Shown: in pieces, positions 29,131 to 41,155 of the stretch
Position numbering within the stretch: the stretch's first letter is position 1
How the letters are laid out: each line of letters opens with the position of its first letter
NCBI RefSeq assembly: GCF_900700375.1
Contig: NC_041713.1
Span: 18,317,464-18,381,463 of the forward strand
From: Denticeps clupeoides
Taxonomy: Eukaryota; Chordata; Actinopteri; Clupeiformes; Denticipitidae
DNA: 64,000 nucleotides
Direction of reading: 5' to 3'
The notes under the pieces: generated by a model
What the model saw: the letters and a program-made list of their open reading frames with translations, nothing else
Told to the model about the DNA's origin: nothing
The model's database searches: none
Position numbers and translations under genes: made by a program

Positions 29131-29292
29131 CTGGAAAGCCACTATGCCAGAATCCTTTCCAAAAAAGGCCTTCACAAGCTGTTAGACTCCGTTTGACCAG
29201 TCGACACAACACTGAGTAAACACAAATTCAAAGTGTCTACTTATACCTTAATACAATCTGTCCATCCTCCACGCCCACAAAAACTGCCCTCA
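29131..29292 (-). pseudogene. Alpha-globin relic: exon 1 and promoter (alpha1-like)
   Basis: On the minus strand this aligns with alpha1 exon 1 and its 5' flank: CTTGTGAAGGCCTT is shared exactly, then the splice donor context TTCCAG|GTTGGT. Upstream match GACTGGTCAAA and a TATA-like ATAAGTAGAC that parallels alpha1 ATAAATAGAC, then a GGGCGTGGAGGATG CACCC-type region. The start codon is lost and about 20 bp of exon 1 is deleted. Exons 2 and 3 are absent, replaced by LINE sequence. This is a host globin pseudogene fragment. The call rests on continuous order of exon, 5'UTR and promoter blocks rather than on identity alone. Confidence 0.85.
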
Positions 29293-29374
29293 ATCTCTAT
29301 CTGAGGAAATGCTACAAAACGGAGAATTAAAACTTTAAAACATCAGTTAACTTGTCATGAATTAAATTAAATTA

Positions 29375-29540
29375 AATGGCACAATAGAGGTTACTAGAAT
29401 AAAAAAAATTCTAATTTATTAACACCAGTAACTATTACATGTAACTATTGCAGTTACATGTAACTATTGTATGTAAAAAGAAAAACCTAAAATAAAAAGA
29501 AAGGGATAGAGGAAGAGAGAGAAAATACATGGGGACCTTC
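29375..29540 (+). repeat. Dispersed repeat shared with 37870-38030
   Basis: GGCACAATAGAGGTTA, TTCTAATTTATTA and ATTGTATGTAAAAAG, followed by an A/G-rich run, occur in the same order at 37870-38030. Both could be the edge of the same element family; no coding part is visible. Confidence 0.6.
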
Positions 29541-29559
29541 ACGCAAGTCAAACAACACA

Positions 29560-30240
29560 AAATGCCATGGGATTTCCCATCTTACTAACAAAAGTTAATC
29601 TCAATACATTGTAATATACCCTTTGTTGGCAATGACGGAGGTCAAATTTCTGTAAGGCTTCACAAGGTTTTCACACACTGTTGCTTGTATTTTGGCCCAT
29701 TCTTCCCTGCAGATCTCCTCTAGAGCAGTGATGTTTTGGGGCTGTCACTGGGTAACACAGACTTTCCACTCCCTCCAAAGATTTTCTATGGGGTTGAGAT
29801 CTTCAGAACCTTGAAATGCTTCTTACGAAGCCACTCCTTTGTTGCCCTTGCTGATGGAAGGAGGTTTTAACTCAAAATCTCATGATACATGGCCCCATTC
29901 ATTCTTTTCTTTACACGGATCAGTCGTCCGGGTCTCTTTGCAGAAAAACACACGCAAAGCATAATGTTTCCACCACCACACTTCACAGTAGGTATGGTGT
30001 TCTTTGGATGCAACTCTGCATTCTTTCTCCTCCAAACACGACAAGTAGAGTTTTTACCATTTTGGTTTCATCGGACCATATGATATTCTCCCAATCCTCT
30101 TCTGGATCATCCAAATGCTCTCTAGCAAACTTCAGACAGGCCCGAAAATGTACTGGCTTAAGCATGGGAACTGCAGGATTTGAGTCCTTGTAGGCTGGCC
30201 GAACAAGGAAATAGTGGTTTACTGAAACATTGTTCTCCAG
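29560..30240 (-). mobile_element. Tc1-like transposon relic
   Basis: Minus-strand translation at 29983-30165 reads RACLKFAREHLDDPEEDW and [11 protein letters not shown], the second aspartate block of Tc1 transposases. The flanks at 29620-29830 are the familiar Tc1 5'-part sequence in antisense. The frame is broken and internal pieces are missing. Confidence 0.85.
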
Positions 30241-31129
30241 GATTTAAATTTTTTAGCACATGGGCTAAGAGGTGTACAAGCCATTGTTGTGTACTTGAAG
30301 CTTTGTTGCTCACAAATAACACAACTTCTGCAGATAAAGCAGAAAAGAAAGGGTGCCAGCTCTAACATAAAATGTCTACCCTTTGGATTTTTCTTATTGT
30401 TCTGTCTCTCACTGTTTGAAATTATAGACAAATTATTTCTTTGTTACTGTGTTAACATACAAAGTCAGCAGGCCAGCGTTGCATATCATTTTATACGCTT
30501 ATAGTCTGTCGTCCAGCCTTGTTTGGGCCAACGTTTTAAGTTTCATCTATGACATTTTACCCCCCCGCCCTTGTTATGATAACTCAGTGCAGCATGGCAG
30601 TTTATCTTCTCACCAAACTATTCACACAATGCAGACATTTGAGTATTTAAGTACATCATTCGGTGATTTGGCTACATTGAAAAATTGTCCAATGACTAGG
30701 AAAGAACCATTTACAATTAGTTTTAGTATGCCCCACAGCCTCACGACCCAGAGTGTGGAACCCTGAACATCACAACAAATAACTCGTGTAACGCATCTAA
30801 CCCCTCGTATTTGTAAGACATTTTCTTGGATTGCCTTTGACTCACACCAACCCCCCCGATTACTGTCTTGGATTATCTCTTCCTGTCTGAAATTCCGACC
30901 CTGATGTTGCCTACTTTTCTTCTGTCCCCAACCAAGCCTCTTGTGACTCCTCTTACACCGAATCTGACCCCAAACCAACCCAAGCACAAAGACCGCGAAT
31001 CGAGCCAGCTGCCTTCCTCTTCCAGTATCCTGAGGTTGGTTCACCACACCCCCAATGCCAAGCCTCACTCCACCATCGGAGGCCTAAAAAACAGCCTTCC
31101 ACACCAGCCGCTAGTGCGCTCCAAGTACG
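30241..31129. other. Spacer, unassigned
   Basis: The open frames at 30622-31068 (-) and 30868-31233 (+) overlap one another and lack recognisable domains. No gene is called. Confidence 0.45.
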
Positions 31130-31475
31130 TGAATCGGACAGTCTTGCGGCAGTGTGTAAGGAAACAGACCCGTAATCGGAAAAGTTGTCGGTTTGAGTCC
31201 CGAGCTGCCAAGGTGCCACTGAGGTGCTACTGATCAAAGCACCGGTCCCACACCCTCCTGCCCAGGCACCAAGGTGATGGTTAAAGCACTGGAGTTATTG
31301 TCATTGTGGAACACTGCAGCACAGCCCACAGTGCACACAACGAAATGTGTCCTCTGCTTTTAACCATCCGCCGTAGTGAGCTGTGGGCAGCCATGACAGG
31401 CTCCCGGGGAGCAGCGTGTGGGGACGATGCTTTGCTCAAAGTGTCCTTAGCCACCAGGCCAACCACTGCCCCCCT
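31130..31475. mobile_element. Two family-B SINEs, tail to tail
   Basis: A + strand copy (about 31130-31287, B-box GGTTTGAGTCCC, CCAAGGTGCCACTGAGGTGC) is directly followed by a minus-strand copy (about 31293-31475) whose tail CATTGTGGAACACTGCAGCA faces the first. Confidence 0.8.
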
Positions 31476-31500
31476 CATGTAGCAGAAAGTATATCCCAGG

Positions 31501-32664
31501 TGTCACGTCCATGCGGGCATGACGCGGCGGGTGAACGGAGAGTTGGACGAAGAGTGACAAGGAATGGAGGACGCTTTCACCTGACATCACGAAACCGGGG
31601 TTTAATTAGTGAATCACAGGACAGGGGAGACATCCGAGATGTAGACACTGGTGAACACGGAACATAACGTTAAAGACCTGACAGTGAACAGAAACGAACA
31701 GGGCAGCTTTATACAATTAACACAGGTGAGAACGATTAGGGAACATTACACAGGACAACAATGAAACTCCGGCCCGGATCCTGTTCCAGACCGGAGTAAC
31801 CCCATTTCGCACCGGATCCTGACAGAATCCCCCCTCCAATGGCACGACGCCTGGCGGGCCAGACGAAGCAGTCCATGAAGGAGGAAGGACAGTCCAAACA
31901 CAGTCTAAATGGTCCGAGTGGACAGGAGGAATCGAACGGAATCGATTCGAAAACCAGAAAGGATGAGATGAACAGAGAGGAATGATAAATGACTGAATGA
32001 ATGAATGAATGAGTGGTTCGGTATTCCAGATGGACGAGCGGCGGCTGTCCAGCGCAGACGGCTTCGGGCCAGTTTGGTACCGGCACCTCGTCCGCCGTCA
32101 ACATGAGACCGCCGCTCCCTGTCAGTCTCCGGCTCGCCCCGCTGAATGGCCGCTCCTCACCTTCAACGCCGCCAGACACGGGACTGAGAGGCAGGGGTCG
32201 GGACCCTGCTGAACAAGAAGCCATGGAAGGCCAGGGACAAGGAAGCTGGCGGCGTCCTCCCGGCGAGTCGCGGCTCCTCCGATCAGCGGGGCTGCGTCAG
32301 GTGGCGTCCAAATGTGGGTCAGGTCTTTCTGTCACGTCCATGCGGGCATGACGCGGCGGGTGAACGTAGAGGAGGACGAAGAGTGACGAGGAATGACGAG
32401 GAATGGAGGACGCTTTCACTTGACATCACGGAACAGGGGTTTAATTAGTGAATCACAGGACAGGGGAGACATCCGAGACGTAGACACTGGTGAACACGGA
32501 ACATAACGTTAAAGACCTGACAGCGAACAGAAACGAACAGGGCAGCTTTATACAATTGACCCAGGTGAGAACGATTAGGGAACATTACACAGGACAACAA
32601 TGAATCTCCGGTCCGGATCCTGTTCCGGACCGGAGTAACCCCCATTTCTGACCGGATCCTGACA
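31501..32664 (-). mobile_element. Short non-autonomous LTR element (TRIM-like), looks structurally whole
   Basis: LTR 31501-31824, internal region 31825-32329 (about 505 bp), LTR 32330-32664. The 5-bp target duplication CCAGG flanks both ends (31496-31500, 32665-32669). In the minus orientation a purine run (GGAGGGGGGAT) precedes the 3' LTR. The internal part shows no gag or pol. The two LTRs are very similar, which suggests a fairly recent insertion. Gypsy-like LTR ends; needs an autonomous relative to move. Confidence 0.85.
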
Positions 32665-32669
32665 CCAGG

Positions 32670-33540
32670 ATCCCTGACACCGGTCAGGAACATCTACAGA
32701 ATGTATTTCTATAGCTTTTATTTCCTTTCCTGCATGTGTATTAATGTATTATAATGTTTATGATGATATAATATACCTACAAGCAGGCTGGAAAGGAAAA
32801 GAGTCTCTCATTGTGAATATGGGTGTGTCCACGCACCTGCAGCCCCCTGCGCTCTACGATGTTTGGTTTGAGTAGTGCGTTGTTGCGCAGTAATAATAAT
32901 GTATACAATAAATACAAAAATAATTTCTCTGGCTGTATTAGAAGGGCGAAAGACTGCTGAGATCCGTTCTTGTTGCGACCATCAGGCCTGAAACGAGCCT
33001 CTGACTCCACCTTGTGGCACGAAAGTGCGCTTCGGAGACGAACTTCACAGCAAGTACGTTTAATGTCGAACTTGTTTAATTAAAAATGCAACGAGTTTTT
33101 CCATTAAGAATGTTAAGATATTGTTCACCCAATACCATTTTCTCACGTGTTTTTATACGTTCTACAGGTTGCATTAATTATTCCGTCATAGTATTTTAAT
33201 TAATTAATTTATTCTGGACGCATCATCATAAGGTTCGTTAATGCCCAACATTTCTACCAATTGTCTGAATCCTTAGCCTGCAGGGTTTCAGGTTACAATG
33301 AATTTTATCGGGACCCTTATCTCTGACTTTCAGTGACCCCAACCTGCACTTACGCGATAAAGAATCGACCCCCACCCCCGTTTACTGAACTCAGTACACG
33401 GTACATTTCTTCGAGGAAATACACAACTGAGCAAGATCAAATTACCGATGATTATTAAAATGAGGAATAAAATAAATCCAGGAATGTCTGTGTTTTAATT
33501 CTATGAATATTAATCGTTAGTCTCTGCGGCTGTTGTTGGG
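32670..33540. other. Spacer upstream of alpha3
   Basis: No gene or clear repeat. Unlike alpha4, alpha5 and alpha6, alpha3 has no divergent beta gene here. Confidence 0.6.
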
Positions 33541-33549
33541 CTGAGGGGG

Positions 33550-33600
33550 AGGGTCTTGGGTGTGTCCAACCAGAGTTCCACTATAAGAAGACCAGTCGCC
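33550..33600 (+). promoter_or_regulatory. alpha3 promoter (CACCC-type box, TATA)
   Basis: GGGTGTG at 33558-33564 and TATAAG at 33592-33597, 52-57 bp before the ATG. Almost identical to the alpha4, alpha5 and alpha6 promoters. Confidence 0.8.
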
Positions 33601-33648
33601 TTCTTGCAAGTTACTCCAGACGAGCGACTTGAGGAAATCGGCATCATC

Positions 33649-34464
33649 ATGAGTCTCTCAGCTAAAGACAAGGCGGCGGTCAAGGCCTTCTGGGCGAAAG
33701 CTGCTACCAAAGCTGATGACATCGGCAGCGATGCTCTGTCCAGGTGAGTGGATTTTATCCTCATGTTTACATTTACATTTACATTTACAGCATTTATCAG
33801 ACGCCCTTATCCAGAGCGACTTACAATCAGTATTACAGGGACAGTCTCCCTGGAGCAATTTAGGGTTAAGTGTCTTGCTCAGGGACACAATGGTAGTAAG
33901 TGGGATTCGAACCCGGGTCTTCTGGTTCATAGGCGAGTGTGTTACCCACTAGGCTACTACCACCATGTTTACTGGGAGGGTCTGAATGCGCGCCTTTAAC
34001 CCGGAGTCTCGTGTGAATCTGGACAGGATGCTGGTGGTCTACCCTCAGACCAAGACTTACTTCTCCCACTGGAAGGACCTGAGCCCCGGGTCTGCCCCGG
34101 TCAGGAAGCACGGCAAGACCGTGATGGGCGGTGTTGCGGAGGCTGTGGCAAAAATCGATGACCTGACCGGTGGCCTGCTGACCCTCAGCGAGCTGCACGC
34201 CTTCACTCTGCGTGTGGATCCCGCCAACTTCAAGGTCAGTTCATCTCCCAGCAGCAACAATATTTCATAGTGTGACGTATATATACGAGTTTATATGCAA
34301 GCAGTAATCCTGACGATCTACTTTCTCCTCCTCAGATTCTGTCCCACAACCTCCTGGTGGTTTTGGCCACTCAGTTCCCCGAGGACTTCACTCCGGAGGT
34401 CCACGTGGCCATGGACAAGTTCCTGAGCGCCCTGGCTCTGGCTCTGTCCGAGAAATACAGATAA
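33649..34464 (+). CDS. hba: Alpha-type globin 3 (SINE in intron 1)
   Basis: Exons 33649-33743, 34027-34234 and 34336-34464 give 143 aa, [19 protein letters not shown] to LALSEKYR. Distal and proximal His are present ([18 protein letters not shown]). The protein appears identical to alpha4. Intron 1 is 283 bp rather than the usual about 80 because a family-A SINE (33771-33963) is inserted; splice sites are untouched. It differs from its relatives by standing alone, without a head-to-head beta partner within several kilobases. The 3'UTR has AATAAA at 34500-34505, whereas alpha4 and alpha5 use ATTAAA. Confidence 0.96.
33771..33963 (-). mobile_element. Family-A SINE inserted in alpha3 intron 1
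   Basis: Minus-strand SINE with B-box GGTTCGAATCCC and tRNA-like head GGTAGTAGCCTAGTGGGTAA, ending in TGTAAATG repeats. It is flanked by the 9-bp target duplication CATGTTTAC (33762-33770, 33964-33972). alpha2, alpha4, alpha5 and alpha6 carry the empty site. Confidence 0.95.
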
Positions 34465-34509
34465 ATGTGCTCAGATGGGCCTGCAGTCTGTTATGTTATA
34501 ATAAAAAAG

Positions 34510-35270
34510 AATTTAGATCAAAAGCTCTGGTTTTCACGTCTGTTCTTTGGGTCAAATATGAAAGATAATTTTTTGAAGTCGCCTGTAGTGAGGCCGTTGA
34601 AAAAATGTATATATATAAATTGTATAATTATTTATCAAATATAACGTTGCTATAAAATGATGGTGTCGTATCAAATTATCATTGTTATCAAAGAACATAA
34701 ATTATTAAAATGATGAAAATTATGAAAAGCTAATTTTGTATTAATATTGAACGCATACACGCACGTTTATAACAAATTCACAGACATAAAGAAGACTACA
34801 TGAATGTTAATTGACGCTTTTGACAGTAGAAACGTTGTTCTAAAATATTCAAACGATGAACATTTTTGTAGAATTTACAGATCCGAACCAAATGAAAGTT
34901 TTTAACAATGGCTATTTTAAAGCCCTAATGTAAATGCTGTAAATGACAATGTATAAGTTACTAATTGTTTTTTAAAAGTTATGCGATGTTCGTTCTATTC
35001 TGTACATTATATTTCATTAAATTCAGTGTTTCTCAAAACAAATCTTCGGGCGCAGAATCATGAAACTTGGGGCACAAGCATAATGGGGCAAACTCATGCT
35101 GAAATAATAGTCGCGACGTGCTTGTCCACTGCAGTCAGAGCTTAAATTCGGGTTCAGACGGAAGCCTCATTAATCGGACGAATTCGCCGTTTTTGGCATG
35201 ACGTTCGGCTCAAACAGAGAAAAGCCCTCTCTAGAACCATCTCTGCTATAATGGACTAGCTGGCCAGAGG
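34510..35270. other. alpha3 downstream spacer
   Basis: AT-rich, no gene or known repeat recognised. Confidence 0.5.
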
Positions 35271-35271
35271 T

Positions 35272-35405
35272 TGTGCATGAATCCCGTCCCCACATGCTGC
35301 TCCCCGGGTTCCTTTCATGGCTGCTCACTGCGCATTCAATGCAGAGGACAGATTTCGTTGTATGCACCGTGCGATGTGCTGTGCATCACAATTAAACTTT
35401 GACTT
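35272..35405 (+). mobile_element. Family-B SINE, 3' part
   Basis: CCGTCCCCACATGCTGCTCC, CATGGCTGCTCACTGC and GCAGAGGACAGATTTCGTTG in family order; the head is missing. Confidence 0.75.
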
Positions 35406-35409
35406 TAAA

Positions 35410-37149
35410 AAAAAATGTTCAATGTTACTGTACGTTACAAAATCATGGGGAAACTTGGGAAATTCTGCCAACTAATGATTGTGTCCGCCACCTTTTTTAT
35501 AATCTGGTCAGGTCCAGATACCGAGGGATACCAGGGATGTAGAAATTCATTCAAGTATGGTTAACTTAAATGTACAGTGATCAGAATTAAAAACATTTGT
35601 TATATACACTTAAATGTTTTAAGTAATCAGTAATAGAAACGAAAATTGGAGGCTACTTAAAAGTACAATAGTCAGAACTTAATATAACAAGTCAAGTACA
35701 CTTAAAATCCTAGTCTTATTAAAATACAAATTAAAATATTTGGGATAAGAAAATCCCAATTAAATTCTTTTGTCAATGACCACACAATGCAGCACTTTTA
35801 ATGTATTATATTGAAACACACAACTGACCAACAAATGCTTTAACAATGATGCTCTGTATAAAAGACCAGAGGAAAATCCAAACAGTGATGTTTTTTCTGC
35901 CGATACTTTACTACAGTAAATAGAACATGTGTATTGGAATATTAAAAAATTATTATAATACAGAATTTTAATTTTAAACCTGCAACTTTTCTAAAATGTG
36001 CCCTCAGTAAAATATAAAAAAAAAATACAATACTAGGCACATCTAGCACAAAAAGAATCAGACAAAATCTACAACTGCAAGCCAATTTGCTCTAATCAGT
36101 ATAAAGTAATTGTGCAACAATTCAAAACACACACGAAGAGCTGTGCTATAAACATAATTGTGTCTGACCCTGCTAGCTCATTCTTCAGCTCCTGAACCCT
36201 TGGAGGTAGCTCATTTCGTACTTGCATTTCCAAAGCATTTTAAGGTAGCTTTAAACAAAACTAGTAGTGCAAAAAAATTTTGGCTTATGTTGAAAGTGGG
36301 TACTCTAAAACTACTAACTACTAGCTACTCTAAATACACAATGCTGCAACTATCAAATGCTCACCGTTCACTTAAGATGATCTCATTTTTTACACACATT
36401 CAAATGCACGTTTCCAACCACAAATGTTCCAGCAGTTTCTAATTAGTAGAATTTGAAAAGAGAAAACCCCTCACCTTGTTCATCAACAAAATGGTTTCCT
36501 CGTTACAGCAAGCAAAATTCCTTTAAAAGGGTCCAAACATGAGAAAAACAGACAAATGTAGACAGAAAATGTATTTTCCAAGGAGCAAGGAGCACAGACC
36601 TTAAATTGCTTTGTGATGCTAAGAAAATGGTCTGGAGTTTCCAGCCAATCACAACAGGGCAGCACTGTGGTCTGAAGTTAGTTTGACTCTCTCAAACACT
36701 CTTCATATACTCATACTGTTTAAGTTTCAGGGTTAAGGTGTGTCATTTACACTTCAGTTAATGAAAATGGGTGAGCACACTTCAAATTGCAGAGATACAG
36801 TCATTAGTACTGCAATTACCAATCATAGATTCCCCACAATTTAATTGTACAAACGAGACGTGGGAGGGGCAATATGAGTAGGCGGGAAAAAACACGAATA
36901 AACAGAAACAGGAGCAGTCTTACTGGTTCAGGAAGATGATTAAAAGGCCAAGTCATTTGCAGGCTAGGGCAAATAATGACTAATGACTGAGGAGGAAGCA
37001 ATCTTCCCTGTTTATAGAAGCACAGTCGCTGTGGGTATCAACAATTGTGCTGGGCAGAGTTTTGAAGGCAAAAAATGAGAAGTGTTTTCCTCCAGGCGCG
37101 TCTGCTGGGCCTACGGGACCCCACCGGGGGGCACCTGGTGTGCGAAGAT
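35410..37149. other. AT-rich spacer without recognised features
   Basis: No exon, RNA gene or identifiable transposon by eye. A family of short open frames here shows no domain. Confidence 0.5.
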
Positions 37150-40100
37150 GGCTGGTTAGTAGCCACAACAGATCTCAAAAAGGCTATACATGGTGGCAGA
37201 GGACACCTGCAGGTTGTTGGCTAACTCACCCATAGGAGGTAGGATGGCCAGGTGCGTTGGTGGTCTGACGCAAAGCACCACATGTAATGTGCCAGCTGTT
37301 GGGGCTCTCTCTGCCTGGCCGTTGGTTTGTGGATGGTAGCCAGAGGAGAGACTGCAGGTGGAACCAATGAGATGGCAGAACGCGTTACACACAGCTGAGA
37401 AAAACTGGGGTCCCTGGTCGGAGACAATGTTATATGGGAACCCATGTAGACGTACAACATGACTTGGTCTGCACTCGTGGCAGAGTATGGGAGGCCAGGC
37501 AGGGCAACCAAGTAGACTGCTTTTGAGAAGTAATCCACTATGGTCAGTACTGTCTGCTTCCAGTAACGAAATCCAAAGCGAGGTGGGTCCAGGGACAATG
37601 AGGGATTGGCAGAGAATGAAGAGGACAGACTGCTGGAGTGGTGGGATTCTTGGCCCAGGCACAGATGTTGCAGGTGCTGACATGGGCCTGCATGTCAGTG
37701 ACAGCCACCAGTGGTGGTATGTTGAATGGGCCTGGGTTGGACGCCTGGGCTGTAAATGTGCTGTAAAAAGACCATGGTAGAGAGAACAGGGTGTAGAAAA
37801 CTCTTTCTCTACACACAAAAGAACTGTATTCAAACCACTCCAACTTGATGTTACCTGGCAGAAAGAGGCATGGCACAATAGAGGTTAAAAATGAACAGTT
37901 TCTAATTTATTAGCGAATTATGTGAATATTGTATGTAAAAAGTTACCAAGATTACAGAGAAAACAAAAATGAGAAGAAAGAGTAAAGGGAGAGAAAGAGA
38001 GAGAGAGAGCCATGGGAAAAAATTAGATGATAGAGCAGACTCGAAAACCGGAAAATCCGATTTCGATGGAAAGCCAGCTGAGAAAGAAAGGAAAAAGTGT
38101 CCTTTCCCATATATACCCCTGGCCTACAGGAAGTTGTCACAGATCAATCAGAACCTGTTGTTTCTGACGTCACGCCCCCGGTGACTCTCAGTGCAAACCC
38201 AAGAAACCTCTACAGCTGTTTCAGCCCCTACCCACAACTCCACCGCTGCAAGTTTCTTGGTTTTCATGGCCGCACCCTGGGGTGAGACGGTGAAACCCAG
38301 GAATGTGGTGGAGCACTGGTGGAAAGTGCATTTTTCCAGCTTAAACTTCAGCCGGTGGGCAAGCAATCTCTTGAGGACTGCTCTCACATGTTGGATGTGT
38401 GCTTCAAGGGTAGGTGAATAGATGAGCACGTCATCCAAGTAGGCCTATCTCAGCATATCATGTAAGGTTTTGTTTATGAATTGCCAGAAAATGGCGGGTG
38501 TAATGTACAGACCAAATGGAATGATGAGGCTCTCAAAGTGGCTGGTGGGAGTGATGAAGGTGGGATAAAATTGTAAGTTAAGCTGAGGTCCAGCTTGGTG
38601 AAGTACGAGGTACCCAAGCTCAGCTGCACCAGCTGCATCTGTGAGTTTCACTGCATAACTAATGGATTACCCCTCAATTCCTTACTACTCCGATTTAATT
38701 CCAGTACCCCCTCACTACCTACCTAATTTTGCTCCTGGCCACAGCCTATTGCTTGCGAGGAGCTATTATTCCCCACTCGCTGTGACCCCAAACACAAGTC
38801 TGCTCTATCTATCTGTCTCCCTGTCTTCCTGTGCCTCCACCAGCCTTGTCCTCTGTAGCAAGGTGGTTGCAGGTCAGCTCTACAAGGCGATGTGGACACG
38901 GCAGTTCTGCTGTTAGCATGCTCTGCTGTTTTGCCAAAGGAAACCTGATCGCAGGGGCCTTCAATCACACCCCATGACAGTATGTGGGGGGGTTGCAGCA
39001 TCTGGTGGGCAGGTATAGGTGGGTGGCCAGGTCTCTCCTCTGTCATTCCTGCGGTGACAGTTTAAAGATGAGCCCCACTGCCAGTTCACCATTTCGTCTT
39101 TAATGTTTTCATTGAATGTCTGGATCTCAATGACTTAGTCGGCTTTGCTCTTAATACCTTGTTTGAGCACCATCAGCTGGAGGGACACTGCCGGTTTGCC
39201 TTGAAACACCAGTTGGAGAACCTTCAGGAATGCCTCTATTGAATCGCAAAGGGGATCGCATGTTAGATGAGGGGCGCGGCCGGTGAAGCGCAACACTATG
39301 CACACCACTGATGATTTGTTGTCCTGGTGGAGCTCTGCATTGGGTGAGGAACCCCTGACAGCCCGAGGCGTGACTGTCAAGTCCACTCGCTGTGCCAGTT
39401 GGTGGTGAACTCATACCATCAGACAGGTGTGGGGCGCTCTAGTGGCTGGTTCAGTGGGCTGTTGTTGTGATGTCTGGGTCTGGAGCATACCTCTGGAGTG
39501 GCGAAGGAACCAAACAGTTGGCGTCATGGATGAGCACCAGATCCAGGATGTCTTTATGGGAAACCCAGGACCATTCCTCCTGACCGTATTCCTTCCCAAT
39601 TGACGTGGTACTCGTATCCATATCCCTGGCGGCATCTGAGCATAAAGGTGAAGGTACCATCAATATGTCAATCAGGAGGCAGTGCTGTGAGAGTTGGCAG
39701 GAGGTGCAAGGAGTGGGCCTTCCAGATGTGAAAGACGTGAAATACAGGGCTGACATGGAGGGAGGAAAGGACAGCTGGTACAATACTGGGTTGACTTGGT
39801 GGTGGACCCGCAAAAGGGCCATAGCAGAGTCCCAGTTTCCTTGATGGAGGTTCAGATTGACATTGGGGACCGGTCCTTTGGAGGTGGGAGCTGGGAACCA
39901 CACCAGGACTCGGTCTTTGGAGGCTTTAAAGGGGGACTGCCCAGTGGTGGATGTGACGTGTTGCTTCCAGGCAAGGATGAGATGTCAGTGAGGATGAGAT
40001 GTTTGGACCAGGAAGTGGGGTGACCGGAACAGTCACCAGCATAAGTATTTTTTCCAGTTCCTGGTTTATTAACTCGGTCTGGTCGCCGGACTCAGGGTCA

Positions 40101-40860
40101 ATGCATGTCCGGAATCCCCCATCTTTTTTTCCACAAAAAAGAAGGGAGTCACAACAGGGGATGTGATCCTGCTGGCAAGGGAGGCCCGGACGTACTCATC
40201 CACCCCCTTTTGTTCTGGCAGGGAGAGAATACAGATGGGCCGCAACTCTTACAGACCTGACCCAGAAGTCACTGAACCAGATTCAGTGGGGTGAGGTACA
40301 GGATCAGGCATTCAAGGACTTTTGATTTGTGGACCAGTGTTCCAGAGCCCAGACTTTCAAAGACACTTTACAATGCAGACTGATGCTTCTGGGGTTGGGA
40401 TGGGGACAGTCCTCCTTCAGGGGACAAGAATCTGAGCAGAAGCCTGTGGCTTACATAAGCCATAAGCTCTTAACATGTGAGACCAGGTACTTTGTGGTGG
40501 AGATAGAGTGCCTGGAAGTAAAGTGGACTCTGGGCTTGTTCAAATATTACCTGTTGGGGCAAGAGTTCACACCATAGACTGACCACACAGCTTTACAGTG
40601 GTTGGTGAAGATAAAAATGCTCCAAATCATGTGTTACCAGATGTTTTTTGTAAACATTTTGTTTGCAACACTATCATTCTGAGGTAAAATACAGGGTGGG
40701 TAAGCAGAACCCGATTGCAGACTTCCTTCAGAGGGGGGTAGAAATGTGTCCACTTTTTAACTATGGTGCATTTTTGTCTGCTGTGTTTATTTTGTTGATC
40801 TCTAAGAGTTCTCTGTATGATATGACTAATGGTTTTTTTCAACCTGATTGATGACCTGCT
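37150..40860 (-). mobile_element. Ty3/Gypsy LTR-retrotransposon fossil
   Basis: Minus-strand pieces of integrase (about 37.16-37.88 kb) and reverse transcriptase (about 38.15-38.65 kb) are recognisable, followed by gag-side or unassigned sequence to about 39.9 kb. An RNase H-like piece at about 40.3-40.8 kb reads on the opposite strand, so the copy is rearranged or made of two insertions. It is heavily broken and looks old. No paired LTRs were identified, so its ends are approximate. Confidence 0.75.
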
Positions 40861-41155
40861 TTTCCCGCCTTCCAAATTGAGCTCACGCAATTATTAGATG
40901 ATGACTTCTATCAAAATGTACACATGCTATAGAAACAGAAAACATTCCAGATTTGAATGGATTTAAGAATTTAAATCCATTCAGTAATTTAGCTTATTAA
41001 AATATTAAATACAAATAAAAAAAATACACAACTTTATAAAATACACTGACAGAGAGAGGACACTCGAGCTTTTATGTCTCTTTTGCCAAGACTTTATTTA
41101 AATTATAAACACATCTGGCTTTTCTTGGGTAACAGAATGTGAAAGATGGACAGGA

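Noticed and set aside
32670-33540. A beta gene paired with alpha3
   Set aside because: No beta exon or promoter block (AGATAA, CCACCC, GGAGTGACTCGAGACG) was found on either strand, so alpha3 is treated as unpaired.
33716-34198. Open frames reading from alpha3 exon 1 or antisense exon 2 into intron 1
   Set aside because: Produced by SINE sequence and antisense of exon 2; not conserved in alpha4-6.
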